A stretch of 9,578 bases of DNA from Candidatus Poseidoniaceae archaeon (GTDB lineage Archaea > Thermoplasmatota > Poseidoniia > Poseidoniales > Poseidoniaceae): assembly GCA_022452125.1 (NCBI GenBank), contig JAKURJ010000062.1:1-9578 (forward strand). Reading direction: 5' to 3'. Position 1 is the first letter of the stretch; each line of letters begins with the position of its first letter. Positions 1 through 6,827 of the stretch are shown here, piece after piece. The notes beneath the pieces were generated by a model. It made no database searches and had not been told where the DNA came from. It saw only the letters and a list, made by a program, of their open reading frames with translations. A program made the translations under genes and the position numbers.

Positions 1-91
1 TGGAGTGTGCAGTGTTATCTGCGGAGTAATCGTTGCAATACCATTGATGATAACTGGTAGCGGTATGGATGACTCTTCGTTGATTGGCTGA
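1..91 (+). CDS. C-terminal fragment of an unidentified membrane protein (partial)
   Basis: Reading from base 2, an open frame runs 29 codons to a TGA at 89-91; the other two forward frames close earlier. The peptide is strongly hydrophobic over roughly its first 18 residues (Val/Ile/Leu/Gly/Cys rich), then ends in a short polar tail with two Asp and two Ser. This looks like a last transmembrane helix and a short C-terminus. It ends 10 nt before the YjbQ start, the spacing expected of a gene in the same operon. The 5' end is outside the window, so family and function cannot be named. It could be a chance open frame, since 29 codons is short. Confidence 0.4.
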   Translation, partial: GVCSVICGVIVAIPLMITGSGMDDSSLIG

Positions 92-101
92 CGGTGTTTA
101 G

Positions 102-563
102 ATGGGCGAATTAATCACTGGCCAAGCAGCGACATATGTCGAAGAGCTCTGGGTTGAAACAGAGAAGCGTTACGAGATTATGTGTATAACTCGTGATGTA
201 CAAAAAGTAGTTTCAGAGAGTGGAATCCAGGACGGCCTAGTACTCGTAAATCCGATGCATATAACTGCATCTTGCTATGTTAATGACCTTGAATATGGGT
301 TACACCATGACATAATGAAGTGGCTGGAAAAAGTAGCTCCATTCTACGGAGTAGATGGTAGTGATGGTGAAGAATATCATCACCACCGAACTGGAGAAGA
401 TAATGGAGATGCACACCTAAAGCGACAATTGCTGGGCCAGCAAGTAACAATGCCGGTCAAAGATGGAAGGTTGCACCTTGGAAATTGGGAACAGATCCAC
501 TACGCAGAATTCGATGGTCAGCGTAGAAAGAGGATTCTAGTCAAAGTAGTAGGTGTGATTTGA
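102..563 (+). CDS. yjbQ: YjbQ/UPF0047 family protein
   Basis: A complete 153-residue protein matching the YjbQ/UPF0047 family in length and motifs. Visible blocks are PMHITAS (51-57, the family's pHTTAa strand with H53), HHHRTGEDNGDAH (93-105, the dN-AH metal/active-site segment with H105), a PVxDGRL turn (118-124) and GNWEQI..EFDG (127-139), followed by a basic RRKR stretch at 141-144. Family members have been linked to thiamine phosphate synthase activity as a secondary function; the physiological role is unsettled. The start is fixed: the codon before this ATG is an in-frame TAG (99-101), and GGTG at 93-96 lies 5 nt upstream. It follows a partial membrane-protein gene by 10 nt and runs into the thioesterase gene, so it is probably mid-operon. 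Confidence 0.9.
   Translation: MGELITGQAATYVEELWVETEKRYEIMCITRDVQKVVSESGIQDGLVLVNPMHITASCYVNDLEYGLHHDIMKWLEKVAPFYGVDGSDGEEYHHHRTGEDNGDAHLKRQLLGQQVTMPVKDGRLHLGNWEQIHYAEFDGQRRKRILVKVVGVI
551..555 (+). promoter_or_regulatory. Shine-Dalgarno-like site deciding the thioesterase start
   Basis: AGGTG lies 7 nt upstream of the ATG at 563, inside the end of the YjbQ gene. It matches the right half of an extended archaeal Shine-Dalgarno (GGAGGTGATC). It favours ATG 563 over the TTG at 560 or the in-frame ATG at 572. Confidence 0.4.
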
Positions 564-979
564 TGGTAGAAATGTCTGAGCCAGCTCACCTTACCGATAT
601 GGCTCTTGATATTGGAATCAAAAGAGGTGAATGGGGTTCTGGTAAGTCCTCAGTATTCTTAGTTATAGAATCTAAACATTGTAACAAAGGAGGTGTCGCA
701 CACGGTGGATTATACACCATGATGCTAGATATGGCACTTGGCGGAGCCCTTGTATCCATATTGCCTAAACAAGAATGGTGTGCAACAACTCAACTTAGCG
801 TGTCGTTCATTTCTGCGGCTAGGCCAGATGAGAAGATTACTGCGAGCGGCAATGTCGTGAAAAGAGGTAAGCATGTTGCTCACCTTGAAGGAAAAATCAT
901 CACTGATTCTGGTCGAACAATCGCTACTGCCACTGGAACATGGGCTATTTGGGACCACAAGCCTGCAAGCATGTCATAG
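563..979 (+). CDS. PaaI-type hotdog-fold acyl-CoA thioesterase
   Basis: A 138-residue single hotdog domain. The signature is AHGGLYTMMLDMALGGA (46-62): the HGG loop at 47-49 and, seven residues after the His, D56, which aligns with the catalytic Asp of E. coli PaaI. A TTQLSVSFIS strand (75-84) and a GK..AHLEG..I strand (102-113) complete the fold. Proteins of this family hydrolyse acyl- or aryl-CoA thioesters in the cytoplasm as tetramers; the acyl group cannot be read from sequence. The ATG overlaps the YjbQ stop by one base (TGATG), so translation is probably coupled. A thiolase lies about 1.4 kb downstream but in a separate unit, so a shared pathway is only suggestive. A TTG at 560 would add one residue and is the poorer start. 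Confidence 0.85.
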   Translation: MVEMSEPAHLTDMALDIGIKRGEWGSGKSSVFLVIESKHCNKGGVAHGGLYTMMLDMALGGALVSILPKQEWCATTQLSVSFISAARPDEKITASGNVVKRGKHVAHLEGKIITDSGRTIATATGTWAIWDHKPASMS

Positions 980-985
980 AGAAGA

Positions 986-993
986 TTCATGAC
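986..993 (+). promoter_or_regulatory. Weak TATA-like element before the GIDE-like gene
   Basis: TTCATGAC sits 22-29 nt upstream of the ATG at 1015. It differs by one base from TTTATGAC at 7648-7655, found at a similar distance from another start. There is no Shine-Dalgarno before 1015, so a leaderless transcript is possible. A single weak match of this kind is easily due to chance. Confidence 0.22.
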
Positions 994-1014
994 CTCAACA
1001 TAGTTAGACATGTC

Positions 1015-2349
1015 ATGGACATCATAGAGCTAGACCTCAATGGAGGGACTTTCAAGGTTAATTTCCCTTATCATTGGATTGGGTGGTTGATTTGGGTAAT
1101 CGGTTTACTAATCACTTTAGTTGGATTCGCTGGTGCAATCAATGATGTACAAGCACTGATTCTTTCTGCTATTGGTTTAGTGGTTATGGCGTTTTCATCT
1201 CCTGGTTCTTTGGAAGGAAGCCTTCACAAAATTAGAAAGAATGCAATCGACCCTGCAGAACTACAGGCTAAGGCAGAATCAAGTGGTCTGTCGATAGATA
1301 ACTGGTGGATGCAGCAGACATCCTACGTTCCTACGACAGATAGAAACGACTGGATTCTTCCAGCACCTGGTCCGACCACCTGGGATAACTCAAATCGATA
1401 CGGCCCACATGGAGATGGTAGTCCACTTCCGGAGCATCCAGTGAAGGTTGGAACTCCTACTCCTGCCACAATGACGCTGTTCAGTGTTTATTCAATTACG
1501 GCAATCATTTGCATAGTGGTTGCAGTTGCATCAATGATGTCTAAGGATGAATATGAAGGTGGAATGATTATCCCATCGATTGTTGCTGGCATTGGATTCA
1601 TTCTATCACTTGTAGGATACTTTAGATCAAAGATGCTTAGCCAGATGCTAGATACTCCTACCTCTTTGGTGCGCTCTGCACCCGTAGGTAATCCAGAACT
1701 TGTTGGTCAAGTAAGGCCAGTTTCAGAAGGTTGCTTAACCGTCGTTGTGGACGGAAATCAGAATATGTCAGTGGGCAATATGGTTGGCTATCATTGGACA
1801 TATGAGCAATATCAGTGTCGAACTGTAAAAACTGACAATGGAACAAGAGAGGAATGTAGTTGGGTCACAATCCGTTCTGACAAAGGTGGATGTCCATTTA
1901 TTCTACATGACGGAACTGGTGGAATCAGAGTTAATGCAGGTTCTTTCAAGCGGGCAAAATATGGACAGTATCTCAAGAGATGGGATGGCGCATTCGCTCA
2001 AACTCTAGGTAAGCAAATTATGGCTTCTGCAGTTGCAGGTTTACTTGGTGGGGCTAGGGTCAAGAAGCATCGCTGGACACTATACGGGCTGCGTTTAGGA
2101 AACCCAGTCTATGTTCTGGGACAGACCAAACCAAGGCCGTCTGAAGCTCTTCAGGCTGAAGGATTAGACGGTACACTGGGTAACAGTATCATTGAAGTGT
2201 GGGGCAACGAAGATGCCCCTGGTATAAAGTGCACACTCCAGAGAGGTACAGAGTTGTCAAATCTTGGAAGTTCTAGGTCAGGATTCGAATACGTAGTTGT
2301 TCCAATTCTGTTAATGTTGAGCGGTTTGGGTCTAATTGGCTTAGCGTGA
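1015..2349 (+). CDS. Multi-spanning membrane protein with a GIDE (MUL1/BAM)-like region
   Basis: A 444-residue protein. Predicted membrane segments lie near residues 22-40, 46-61, 153-174, 184-202 and 426-443. The soluble part at about 227-370 resembles the GIDE/BAM domain: an LVGQVRPVSEG entry strand, a GYHWTYEQY motif, then a CSWVTIRSDK stretch, an F.LHDGTGGIRVN segment (295-307) and, after a variable loop, RWTLYGLRLGNPVYVLGQ (354-371). In MUL1/GIDE proteins this domain lies between two membrane helices. Eukaryotic members add a C-terminal RING finger; here there is only a final hydrophobic helix and no RING cysteines, so ubiquitin ligase activity is not expected. Function in archaea is unknown. 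The frame is open back to 940, but that would overlap the thioesterase by 40 nt and add 25 atypical residues, so ATG 1015 is preferred. Confidence 0.75.
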   Translation: MDIIELDLNGGTFKVNFPYHWIGWLIWVIGLLITLVGFAGAINDVQALILSAIGLVVMAFSSPGSLEGSLHKIRKNAIDPAELQAKAESSGLSIDNWWMQQTSYVPTTDRNDWILPAPGPTTWDNSNRYGPHGDGSPLPEHPVKVGTPTPATMTLFSVYSITAIICIVVAVASMMSKDEYEGGMIIPSIVAGIGFILSLVGYFRSKMLSQMLDTPTSLVRSAPVGNPELVGQVRPVSEGCLTVVVDGNQNMSVGNMVGYHWTYEQYQCRTVKTDNGTREECSWVTIRSDKGGCPFILHDGTGGIRVNAGSFKRAKYGQYLKRWDGAFAQTLGKQIMASAVAGLLGGARVKKHRWTLYGLRLGNPVYVLGQTKPRPSEALQAEGLDGTLGNSIIEVWGNEDAPGIKCTLQRGTELSNLGSSRSGFEYVVVPILLMLSGLGLIGLA

Positions 2350-2350
2350 A

Positions 2351-2360
2351 TATGATTAGG
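2351..2360 (+). promoter_or_regulatory. TATA-like element before the thiolase
   Basis: TATGATTAGG begins 30 nt upstream of the thiolase ATG and immediately follows the stop of the GIDE-like gene. The same TATGATTNGG string occurs on the minus strand 27 nt before the SDR start. There is no well-placed Shine-Dalgarno (AGGG at 2375-2378 is only 2 nt from the ATG), consistent with a leaderless mRNA. Confidence 0.33.
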
Positions 2361-2380
2361 CGGTTTACATTCGCAGGGTC

Positions 2381-3601
2381 ATGGCAGAAGATGTCGTGAT
2401 TGTAGGCGGAGCAAGAACACCATTTTGTGAATGGCAAGGTGGCAAACGTGGAGACGGCCAACCGGGTGGTCTTCTCAAGGATGTAAGCGCACTAAAATTG
2501 GGTGAAATTGCAATCAAGGGAGCACTAGAAAAGACAGGCACATCTCCAGAGAATGTAGACCACGTAGTAATGGGATATGCTCTGCAAACCTGCGACCAAG
2601 CAATCTTCGGTGCACGACATGCAGGATTAGGAGCAGGTATCCCTCAGGAAGTTCCGATGCTCACCCTATCACGTATCTGTGGAAGTGGAGTCCAATCAAT
2701 AGTGACTGGCGCTCAGATGATCATGCTCAATGAGGCAGAAACAGTTGTTGCAGGTGGAATGGAGAATCTATCTCAGGCACCGCATGTACTTAGAGGAATG
2801 CGCGACACCTACAAATTAGCAAGACCTCCTCGTGCAGGTACTGAACTTGAGAAGGACATGGAAGATTACCTATTCACAAACCTGCTTGATGGGATGTGTG
2901 GTTCATTCATGGCACAAACCAGTGACGAAATTTGCAAACGTAAAGGCGTTACTCGAGAAGAAACCGATGAGTTTGCAGCTATGTCCCATTCTCGAACTGC
3001 TAAGTCTATTTCTGAAGGAATATGGGAGCAAGAAATTGTGTCAGTCAATGATGTCACTTACAAGGATGAAGACCACGTTGTTTTGGGAAGCACTCCCGAA
3101 TCCTTGGCTGAACTAAGAACTGCTTTCGGACCAGAAAGTCTAGTCACTGCAGGAAATGCAAGCGGTGTGGTTGACGGAGCAGCTGCGGTCGTAATCAAAT
3201 CTGCATCCAAGGCTGAGGCAGATGGCGACAAGCCTCTGGCCAGAATTGTATCCTGGGGGATTGTTGGTCTCGAGCCTGCAATCATGGCATATGGACCAGT
3301 TCCAAGCAGCCGTTTAGCATTGGAGAAGGCAGGACGTACAATCGATGATATCGCCCGATGGGAAAGTAACGAAGCATTCGCAGGTCAGGCGGTTGCTTGC
3401 GTCAAGGACCTTGGATTGGATGTCGCGAAGGTGAACGTAAATGGTGGAGCAGTCGGTTTAGGACATCCTCTTGCAGCGACTGGAACAAGACTAGTTCTTA
3501 CTCTAGCGCACGAACTTCAGCGATGTGGCGGAAAGTATGGAGTTGCAACCGCATGTATTGGCGGTGGTCAAGGCATTGCAATGGTCATTGAATCTCTTTG
3601 A
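2381..3601 (+). CDS. Thiolase (acetyl-CoA acetyltransferase / 3-ketoacyl-CoA thiolase)
   Basis: A complete 406-residue type II thiolase, the usual family length. It opens with VVIVGGARTPF (5-15). The acyl-accepting nucleophile is C100 in SRICGSGVQS, followed by GGMENLSQAP (125-134). The second half carries NEAFAGQ (330-336), NGGAVGLGHPLAATG (354-368, catalytic H362) and ACIGGGQG (391-398, catalytic C392). All four catalytic loops are intact, so an active enzyme is expected that makes or cleaves 3-ketoacyl-CoA in the cytoplasm. Chain-length preference, and biosynthetic versus beta-oxidation direction, cannot be told from sequence. No HMG-CoA synthase, dehydrogenase or hydratase gene is adjacent. 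It appears to be its own transcription unit. Its stop (TGA 3599-3601) abuts the stop of the convergent SDR gene with no bases between. Confidence 0.93.
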   Translation: MAEDVVIVGGARTPFCEWQGGKRGDGQPGGLLKDVSALKLGEIAIKGALEKTGTSPENVDHVVMGYALQTCDQAIFGARHAGLGAGIPQEVPMLTLSRICGSGVQSIVTGAQMIMLNEAETVVAGGMENLSQAPHVLRGMRDTYKLARPPRAGTELEKDMEDYLFTNLLDGMCGSFMAQTSDEICKRKGVTREETDEFAAMSHSRTAKSISEGIWEQEIVSVNDVTYKDEDHVVLGSTPESLAELRTAFGPESLVTAGNASGVVDGAAAVVIKSASKAEADGDKPLARIVSWGIVGLEPAIMAYGPVPSSRLALEKAGRTIDDIARWESNEAFAGQAVACVKDLGLDVAKVNVNGGAVGLGHPLAATGTRLVLTLAHELQRCGGKYGVATACIGGGQGIAMVIESL

Positions 3602-3613
3602 TTACCATTCAAT
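3587..3613. repeat. Inverted repeat spanning the thiolase/SDR stop-stop junction
   Basis: Perfect 7-bp arms ATTGAAT (3587-3593) and ATTCAAT (3607-3613) flank a 13-nt loop that holds both stop codons. The arms come from the last codons of both genes, each encoding Ile-Glu. Neither strand has a T-run after the hairpin, so it is not a classical terminator. It could still mark the 3' ends of both mRNAs. Confidence 0.45.
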
Positions 3614-4273
3614 TGGTGTTCCATCAAACTGAACATATCTGCCAGTCATTTCCAAGGTTTGTTCCTCAATCCTTTGGATTATTCCTTGCACGCTCTCTTC
3701 GACTGATAGTGGGGCGTGTGGCCCTCCCATGTCGGTTTCCACCCAGCCAGGATGCATTATCAAAATCGAAATTCCTTGAGATTCAAGTTCGTTTTTCATA
3801 GCAATTGAAAACATATTCAAGGCTGTTTTTGAAGCTCTGTATGCGTATGATCTTCCACTCATACAATCACTTATCGATCCCATTAGACTACTCATCATTA
3901 CAATTGTTGAATCATCACTCATTTTGTTTAGCAGTTTTTGAGTTACGAGAACAGGGGCAATGGAATTAATTTCAATGACGTCAAGAGCGTGTTGCATATC
4001 AATCTCTGATATTGATTGCCATCTACCATCTGCAACACCTGCGTTGTTGATTAGAAGGTCGATTTTCCCATCGATTGAATTAGATAATTCATCAATCGCT
4101 TTTTGGTCTCTTACATCCATTTGATGAATGCTAAGATTCTGATTGTTGAGATTCGCAAGTCCACCCATTTCGCTTCGGTGAGTTGCATAAACTCTGAACC
4201 CTGAATCAAGTAATTGCTTTACTAGTTCAAGCCCAATTCCCCTATTTGCTCCGGTTACTACTACACTCTTCAT
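3602..4273 (-). CDS. Short-chain dehydrogenase/reductase (C-factor/CsgA-like)
   Basis: A complete 223-residue classical SDR. Visible motifs are TGANRGIG (7-14, dinucleotide-binding glycine loop), MDVR (52-55), LLINNAGV (73-80), the catalytic triad S133 in MGSIS, Y145 and K149 in YRASK, and HPGWVETDMGG (174-184). The short length and GSIS..YAYRASKTALNM layout resemble the C-factor group rather than the longer FabG group. H32 and R33 after the second strand (THRS) suggest NADP rather than NAD, though this is a weak clue. The substrate is unknown. The gene lies 44 nt downstream of TraB in the same direction, with its own TATA-like element in that gap, so it may be read from its own promoter as well as by read-through. 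It converges on the thiolase with zero spacing. Confidence 0.9.
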   Translation of the reverse strand: MKSVVVTGANRGIGLELVKQLLDSGFRVYATHRSEMGGLANLNNQNLSIHQMDVRDQKAIDELSNSIDGKIDLLINNAGVADGRWQSISEIDMQHALDVIEINSIAPVLVTQKLLNKMSDDSTIVMMSSLMGSISDCMSGRSYAYRASKTALNMFSIAMKNELESQGISILIMHPGWVETDMGGPHAPLSVEESVQGIIQRIEEQTLEMTGRYVQFDGTPIEW

Positions 4274-4287
4274 GCACTTGGGTCGAA

Positions 4288-4306
4288 AATCCGAATCATA
4301 AGGATT
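4288..4306 (-). promoter_or_regulatory. TATA-like element and small inverted repeat upstream of the SDR gene
   Basis: On the minus strand TATGATTCGG starts at 4300, 27 nt before the SDR ATG at 4273, echoing TATGATTAGG before the thiolase. It lies within a 5-bp inverted repeat, AATCC (4288-4292) and GGATT (4302-4306), with a 9-nt loop. The gap has no Shine-Dalgarno, so a leaderless SDR mRNA is plausible. The hairpin is too weak to call a terminator for TraB. Confidence 0.3.
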
Positions 4307-4317
4307 GATACTTTAGG

Positions 4318-5472
4318 TCACAATCCGGCAGCGATTAATCCCATAGAAATCCAAGCGCCAGCCATTGAACCTAAGTTGGTCAGTGCGGTTACAAGCAGTA
4401 TTCTTCCAGCTCTATTTGTCCAGAACAATTTTGCAGAATCCAATTTCAGGAACTCTGTAAGGTCCTCTCCGGTAGGTTCCTTGACCTTCATTTGTGCATA
4501 ACCAGCAAACCAACCAGCAGCCAAAGCTGGATTTAGGGAAGTGATTGGGGATGCTAAAGCCGCTACTAAGATCGCAATCGGGTGTCCTCCTGCTAGCAAG
4601 CAAAATAGTGCAGCACCGATGAAATTGCCTGCAAACCAATAGATCCCGTTTTCCTTAATTGATGCCAAATCTCCATTGTAAGCAAACCATCCTAAGAGTG
4701 CGAAAACTGCAACCGGAATTGCATATGAAATGGTTTTCAGCATTCGGCCTCCTTTAGGGACCATCGCTAACTCTGAGATTCTCTCTTCACTAGGCTTGAC
4801 ATCTTCAGCAAGAAGTTTTGAAACTCCATCTAAGTGCCCTGCTCCCAAAACTGCGAGCACTTTTCCGTCGCCTCTAATCTCAGAAATCTTTCGAGCGATG
4901 AATTCATCTCTCTCATCAATTAGAACTTCACCGGCACCTGGAGATACCTCGCGCAACTCTTCCATAAGGGAAGTAAGTAAGTCCTTATCTGCTAGCATTT
5001 CTTCTAATTCCAATTCCTCATCAGTATCTTCATCTGCTAGTAAGGCCCACATCAGTCCGGCCTTTTCCTTGAAGCGCATGTTTTTCCATGCTCTGCGCAG
5101 TGTAGTTTGGATGTCCCTATCTACCAGTTTAACCTCGAGGTCATACTCCCGTGCGGCTTCGACAGCAGCGAGTAATTCAGCACCAGGTTGCTGGCCTTCA
5201 TCCAAACCAAGTTTTCTTTGCTCAGCAGCCAGTAGAGACTGGAGTAATACCATTGGTGCTTTACCTTCCTTGATGACTTTTAGCAGACCTTCTTTGTCTA
5301 ATCTCCTGTCCTGGGTTAATGCTTCGAATCTACTTTTGCAGAGTTCGACTGCTACAATATCAGGTTTCCATTCCTCGATATTTTGCTTTACCGCTTCGAC
5401 GGATGCTGTGGCGACGTGAGCGGTTCCTAGGAGCCGCAAATTATCATCTACATCGACAATAGGTGCTCCCAT
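4318..5472 (-). CDS. traB: TraB/PrgY family membrane protein
   Basis: A complete 384-residue TraB-family protein. The N-terminal catalytic-like domain shows LLGTAH (14-19), a PDIVAVELC..R segment (37-48), DRDIQ (118-122), DERD (186-189) and GAGHLDGV (210-217). The conserved GTAH, GAGH and acidic residues are those proposed to bind metal in the related TIKI/TraB proteins. An acidic stretch at 147-164 lies between the motifs. Membrane helices follow at about 246-265, 277-295, 298-318 and 357-381, with the family's SPITSLNPALAAGW loop at 308-321. Bacterial PrgY/TraB blocks peptide sex-pheromone activity; the archaeal role is unknown, and peptidase activity is inference. It is the last gene of the folP-DHH-TraB operon, starting directly after the DHH stop with a strong ribosome binding site. 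Confidence 0.9.
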   Translation of the reverse strand: MGAPIVDVDDNLRLLGTAHVATASVEAVKQNIEEWKPDIVAVELCKSRFEALTQDRRLDKEGLLKVIKEGKAPMVLLQSLLAAEQRKLGLDEGQQPGAELLAAVEAAREYDLEVKLVDRDIQTTLRRAWKNMRFKEKAGLMWALLADEDTDEELELEEMLADKDLLTSLMEELREVSPGAGEVLIDERDEFIARKISEIRGDGKVLAVLGAGHLDGVSKLLAEDVKPSEERISELAMVPKGGRMLKTISYAIPVAVFALLGWFAYNGDLASIKENGIYWFAGNFIGAALFCLLAGGHPIAILVAALASPITSLNPALAAGWFAGYAQMKVKEPTGEDLTEFLKLDSAKLFWTNRAGRILLVTALTNLGSMAGAWISMGLIAAGL

Positions 5473-6825
5473 TCATTCCCCTCCTAACGCAGATTTCAGA
5501 ATCATTGTTATTGATTCCATTGCTTCTTCAGCATTTTCACAATTCAATTCTTCAAACGGTATTTGGCCACCTGCTAACTCTTTGTGTCCACCTGCACTAC
5601 CTTGTGCGAATGTTCTGCCCAATATCTTGCCTAAGTGAATGCTATCTTTGGTAGACCTAGCGGATATTATGACCTTCGACATTCTTACCCCATAAGCGAC
5701 AACAATATCCACTTCTTCTGTTGGCAATAAGAAATCAGCAACCTGTGATAATGCATCTCTATCAGCCATCTCTGTTATTGGAACCAACATTAATCCCTCA
5801 TTCAGAGTAGCGTCTTTGAGAGCTTGTCTGAAAATTGCTAGAACTTCTTGTGAGCGAGGTGGACTTTCGAAAGAGCGCATCAAATCCCAATCGATCCATG
5901 CCCCAAGCCAGGAGAGTGCTCTTAGGTCTACTGCATTGAAAGAGCGTGTAAATCCTAGAGTATCCGTTCTGATTCCAAATGCAAGAGCGGTGGCTACTTT
6001 TGAGTTCATTTCCACACCTGAATTCATGAGGACAGAGGCGATGAGTGATGATGTTGCTGCAAATTCGGAGCGAACTAAAATGACATCTCCCGCAGGCCTG
6101 ACTTCGCTGGTATGATGGTCGATTACTATGTGAGGCACGCAAGTTGGCGGTAGAATGTTATTCGCACCCGGATGACTAAAGTCTACGCAAATTACTACGT
6201 CGGACTCATTTAGCAAGTCCTCTATTTCCCAATCTAAAATCAGTTTGCGAACATCCATTTCTAGTAATTTCACCATTGCCCTATTTTGTTGATGCTCAAT
6301 CATTCCCCAATGAATAATTGTTGAAGAATGGCCCATTGATTCGCATAGGTGTTTCATTGCAAGTGCGCTTGCTAATGCGTCTGGGTCAGGATTATCGTGA
6401 CACACTATCAATATCTTGGAGTCTTCTTCATCGCTTAGCCTTCTCAAGACTTCACTAGCGCCCTGCTTCCTATCAATAGAGCGAAGTCTATCTTGAATTG
6501 CGGAAGTAGTCAAATCTTCAACCGAAATCATTTCAGCACCTTCGACATCAATTGTCGATAGAATTGGTGTATTCGGCCAGCGATTTTTGAGTTCTTGAAC
6601 TGGGTCATCATCGCATATTATTTCCTCTAACAGCATGACTGCAGTAGGAGTAACCTCTGGTAGCGGCATTTCATGCAGTTCCATCTCAGTTGGCAGTGCC
6701 ACAATTTCAACGTCATTCATCGGAACTAATTGTTCTGCTAATCCGATTATCCGTACTCGCGAACGTGCACCAATCCATTCTGCAAGTCTTATTGCAAGCG
6801 AGTCAGAACCAAAAATCAGGAACAT
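5473..6825 (-). CDS. DHH/DHHA1 phosphoesterase with N-terminal Rossmann-like domain
   Basis: A 450-residue protein counted from the ATG at 6825. Residues 1 to about 115 look like a TrkA-N/RCK-type Rossmann domain (MFLIFGSDSLAIRLAEWIG), but the usual GxGxxG glycines are mostly replaced. The DHH domain is intact: HDNPDPDA (143-150), D215 in VDFSHPG, DHHT (236-239) and D288 in GIRTDTLGF. The DHHA1 domain has GSAGGHKELAGG (409-420). Such enzymes use two Mn ions to cleave phosphodiesters of short oligonucleotides, pAp or cyclic dinucleotides (NrnA, GdpP and RecJ relatives); the substrate here is not known. A GTG at 6831 would overlap the folP stop by 4 nt, but the GGAGG spacing points to ATG 6825. 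It is the middle gene of the operon. Confidence 0.88.
   Translation of the reverse strand: MFLIFGSDSLAIRLAEWIGARSRVRIIGLAEQLVPMNDVEIVALPTEMELHEMPLPEVTPTAVMLLEEIICDDDPVQELKNRWPNTPILSTIDVEGAEMISVEDLTTSAIQDRLRSIDRKQGASEVLRRLSDEEDSKILIVCHDNPDPDALASALAMKHLCESMGHSSTIIHWGMIEHQQNRAMVKLLEMDVRKLILDWEIEDLLNESDVVICVDFSHPGANNILPPTCVPHIVIDHHTSEVRPAGDVILVRSEFAATSSLIASVLMNSGVEMNSKVATALAFGIRTDTLGFTRSFNAVDLRALSWLGAWIDWDLMRSFESPPRSQEVLAIFRQALKDATLNEGLMLVPITEMADRDALSQVADFLLPTEEVDIVVAYGVRMSKVIISARSTKDSIHLGKILGRTFAQGSAGGHKELAGGQIPFEELNCENAEEAMESITMILKSALGGE
5478..5484 (-). promoter_or_regulatory. Strong Shine-Dalgarno for TraB
   Basis: GGAGGGG on the minus strand, formed by the last Gly-Gly codons of the DHH gene, places its GGAGG core 7 nt before the TraB ATG at 5472. 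The DHH stop TGA (5475-5473) is directly followed by that ATG, so reinitiation or coupled translation is likely. Confidence 0.75.
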
Positions 6826-6827
6826 CT

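Noticed and set aside
940..1014. Upstream ATG for the GIDE-like protein
   Set aside because: It would overlap the thioesterase gene by 40 nt in another frame and add residues unlike a membrane-protein start; ATG 1015 follows the gap naturally.
4730..5419. 229-codon open frame on the + strand opposite traB
   Set aside because: Serine-rich, low-complexity translation typical of an antisense shadow. The minus strand carries all TraB motifs.
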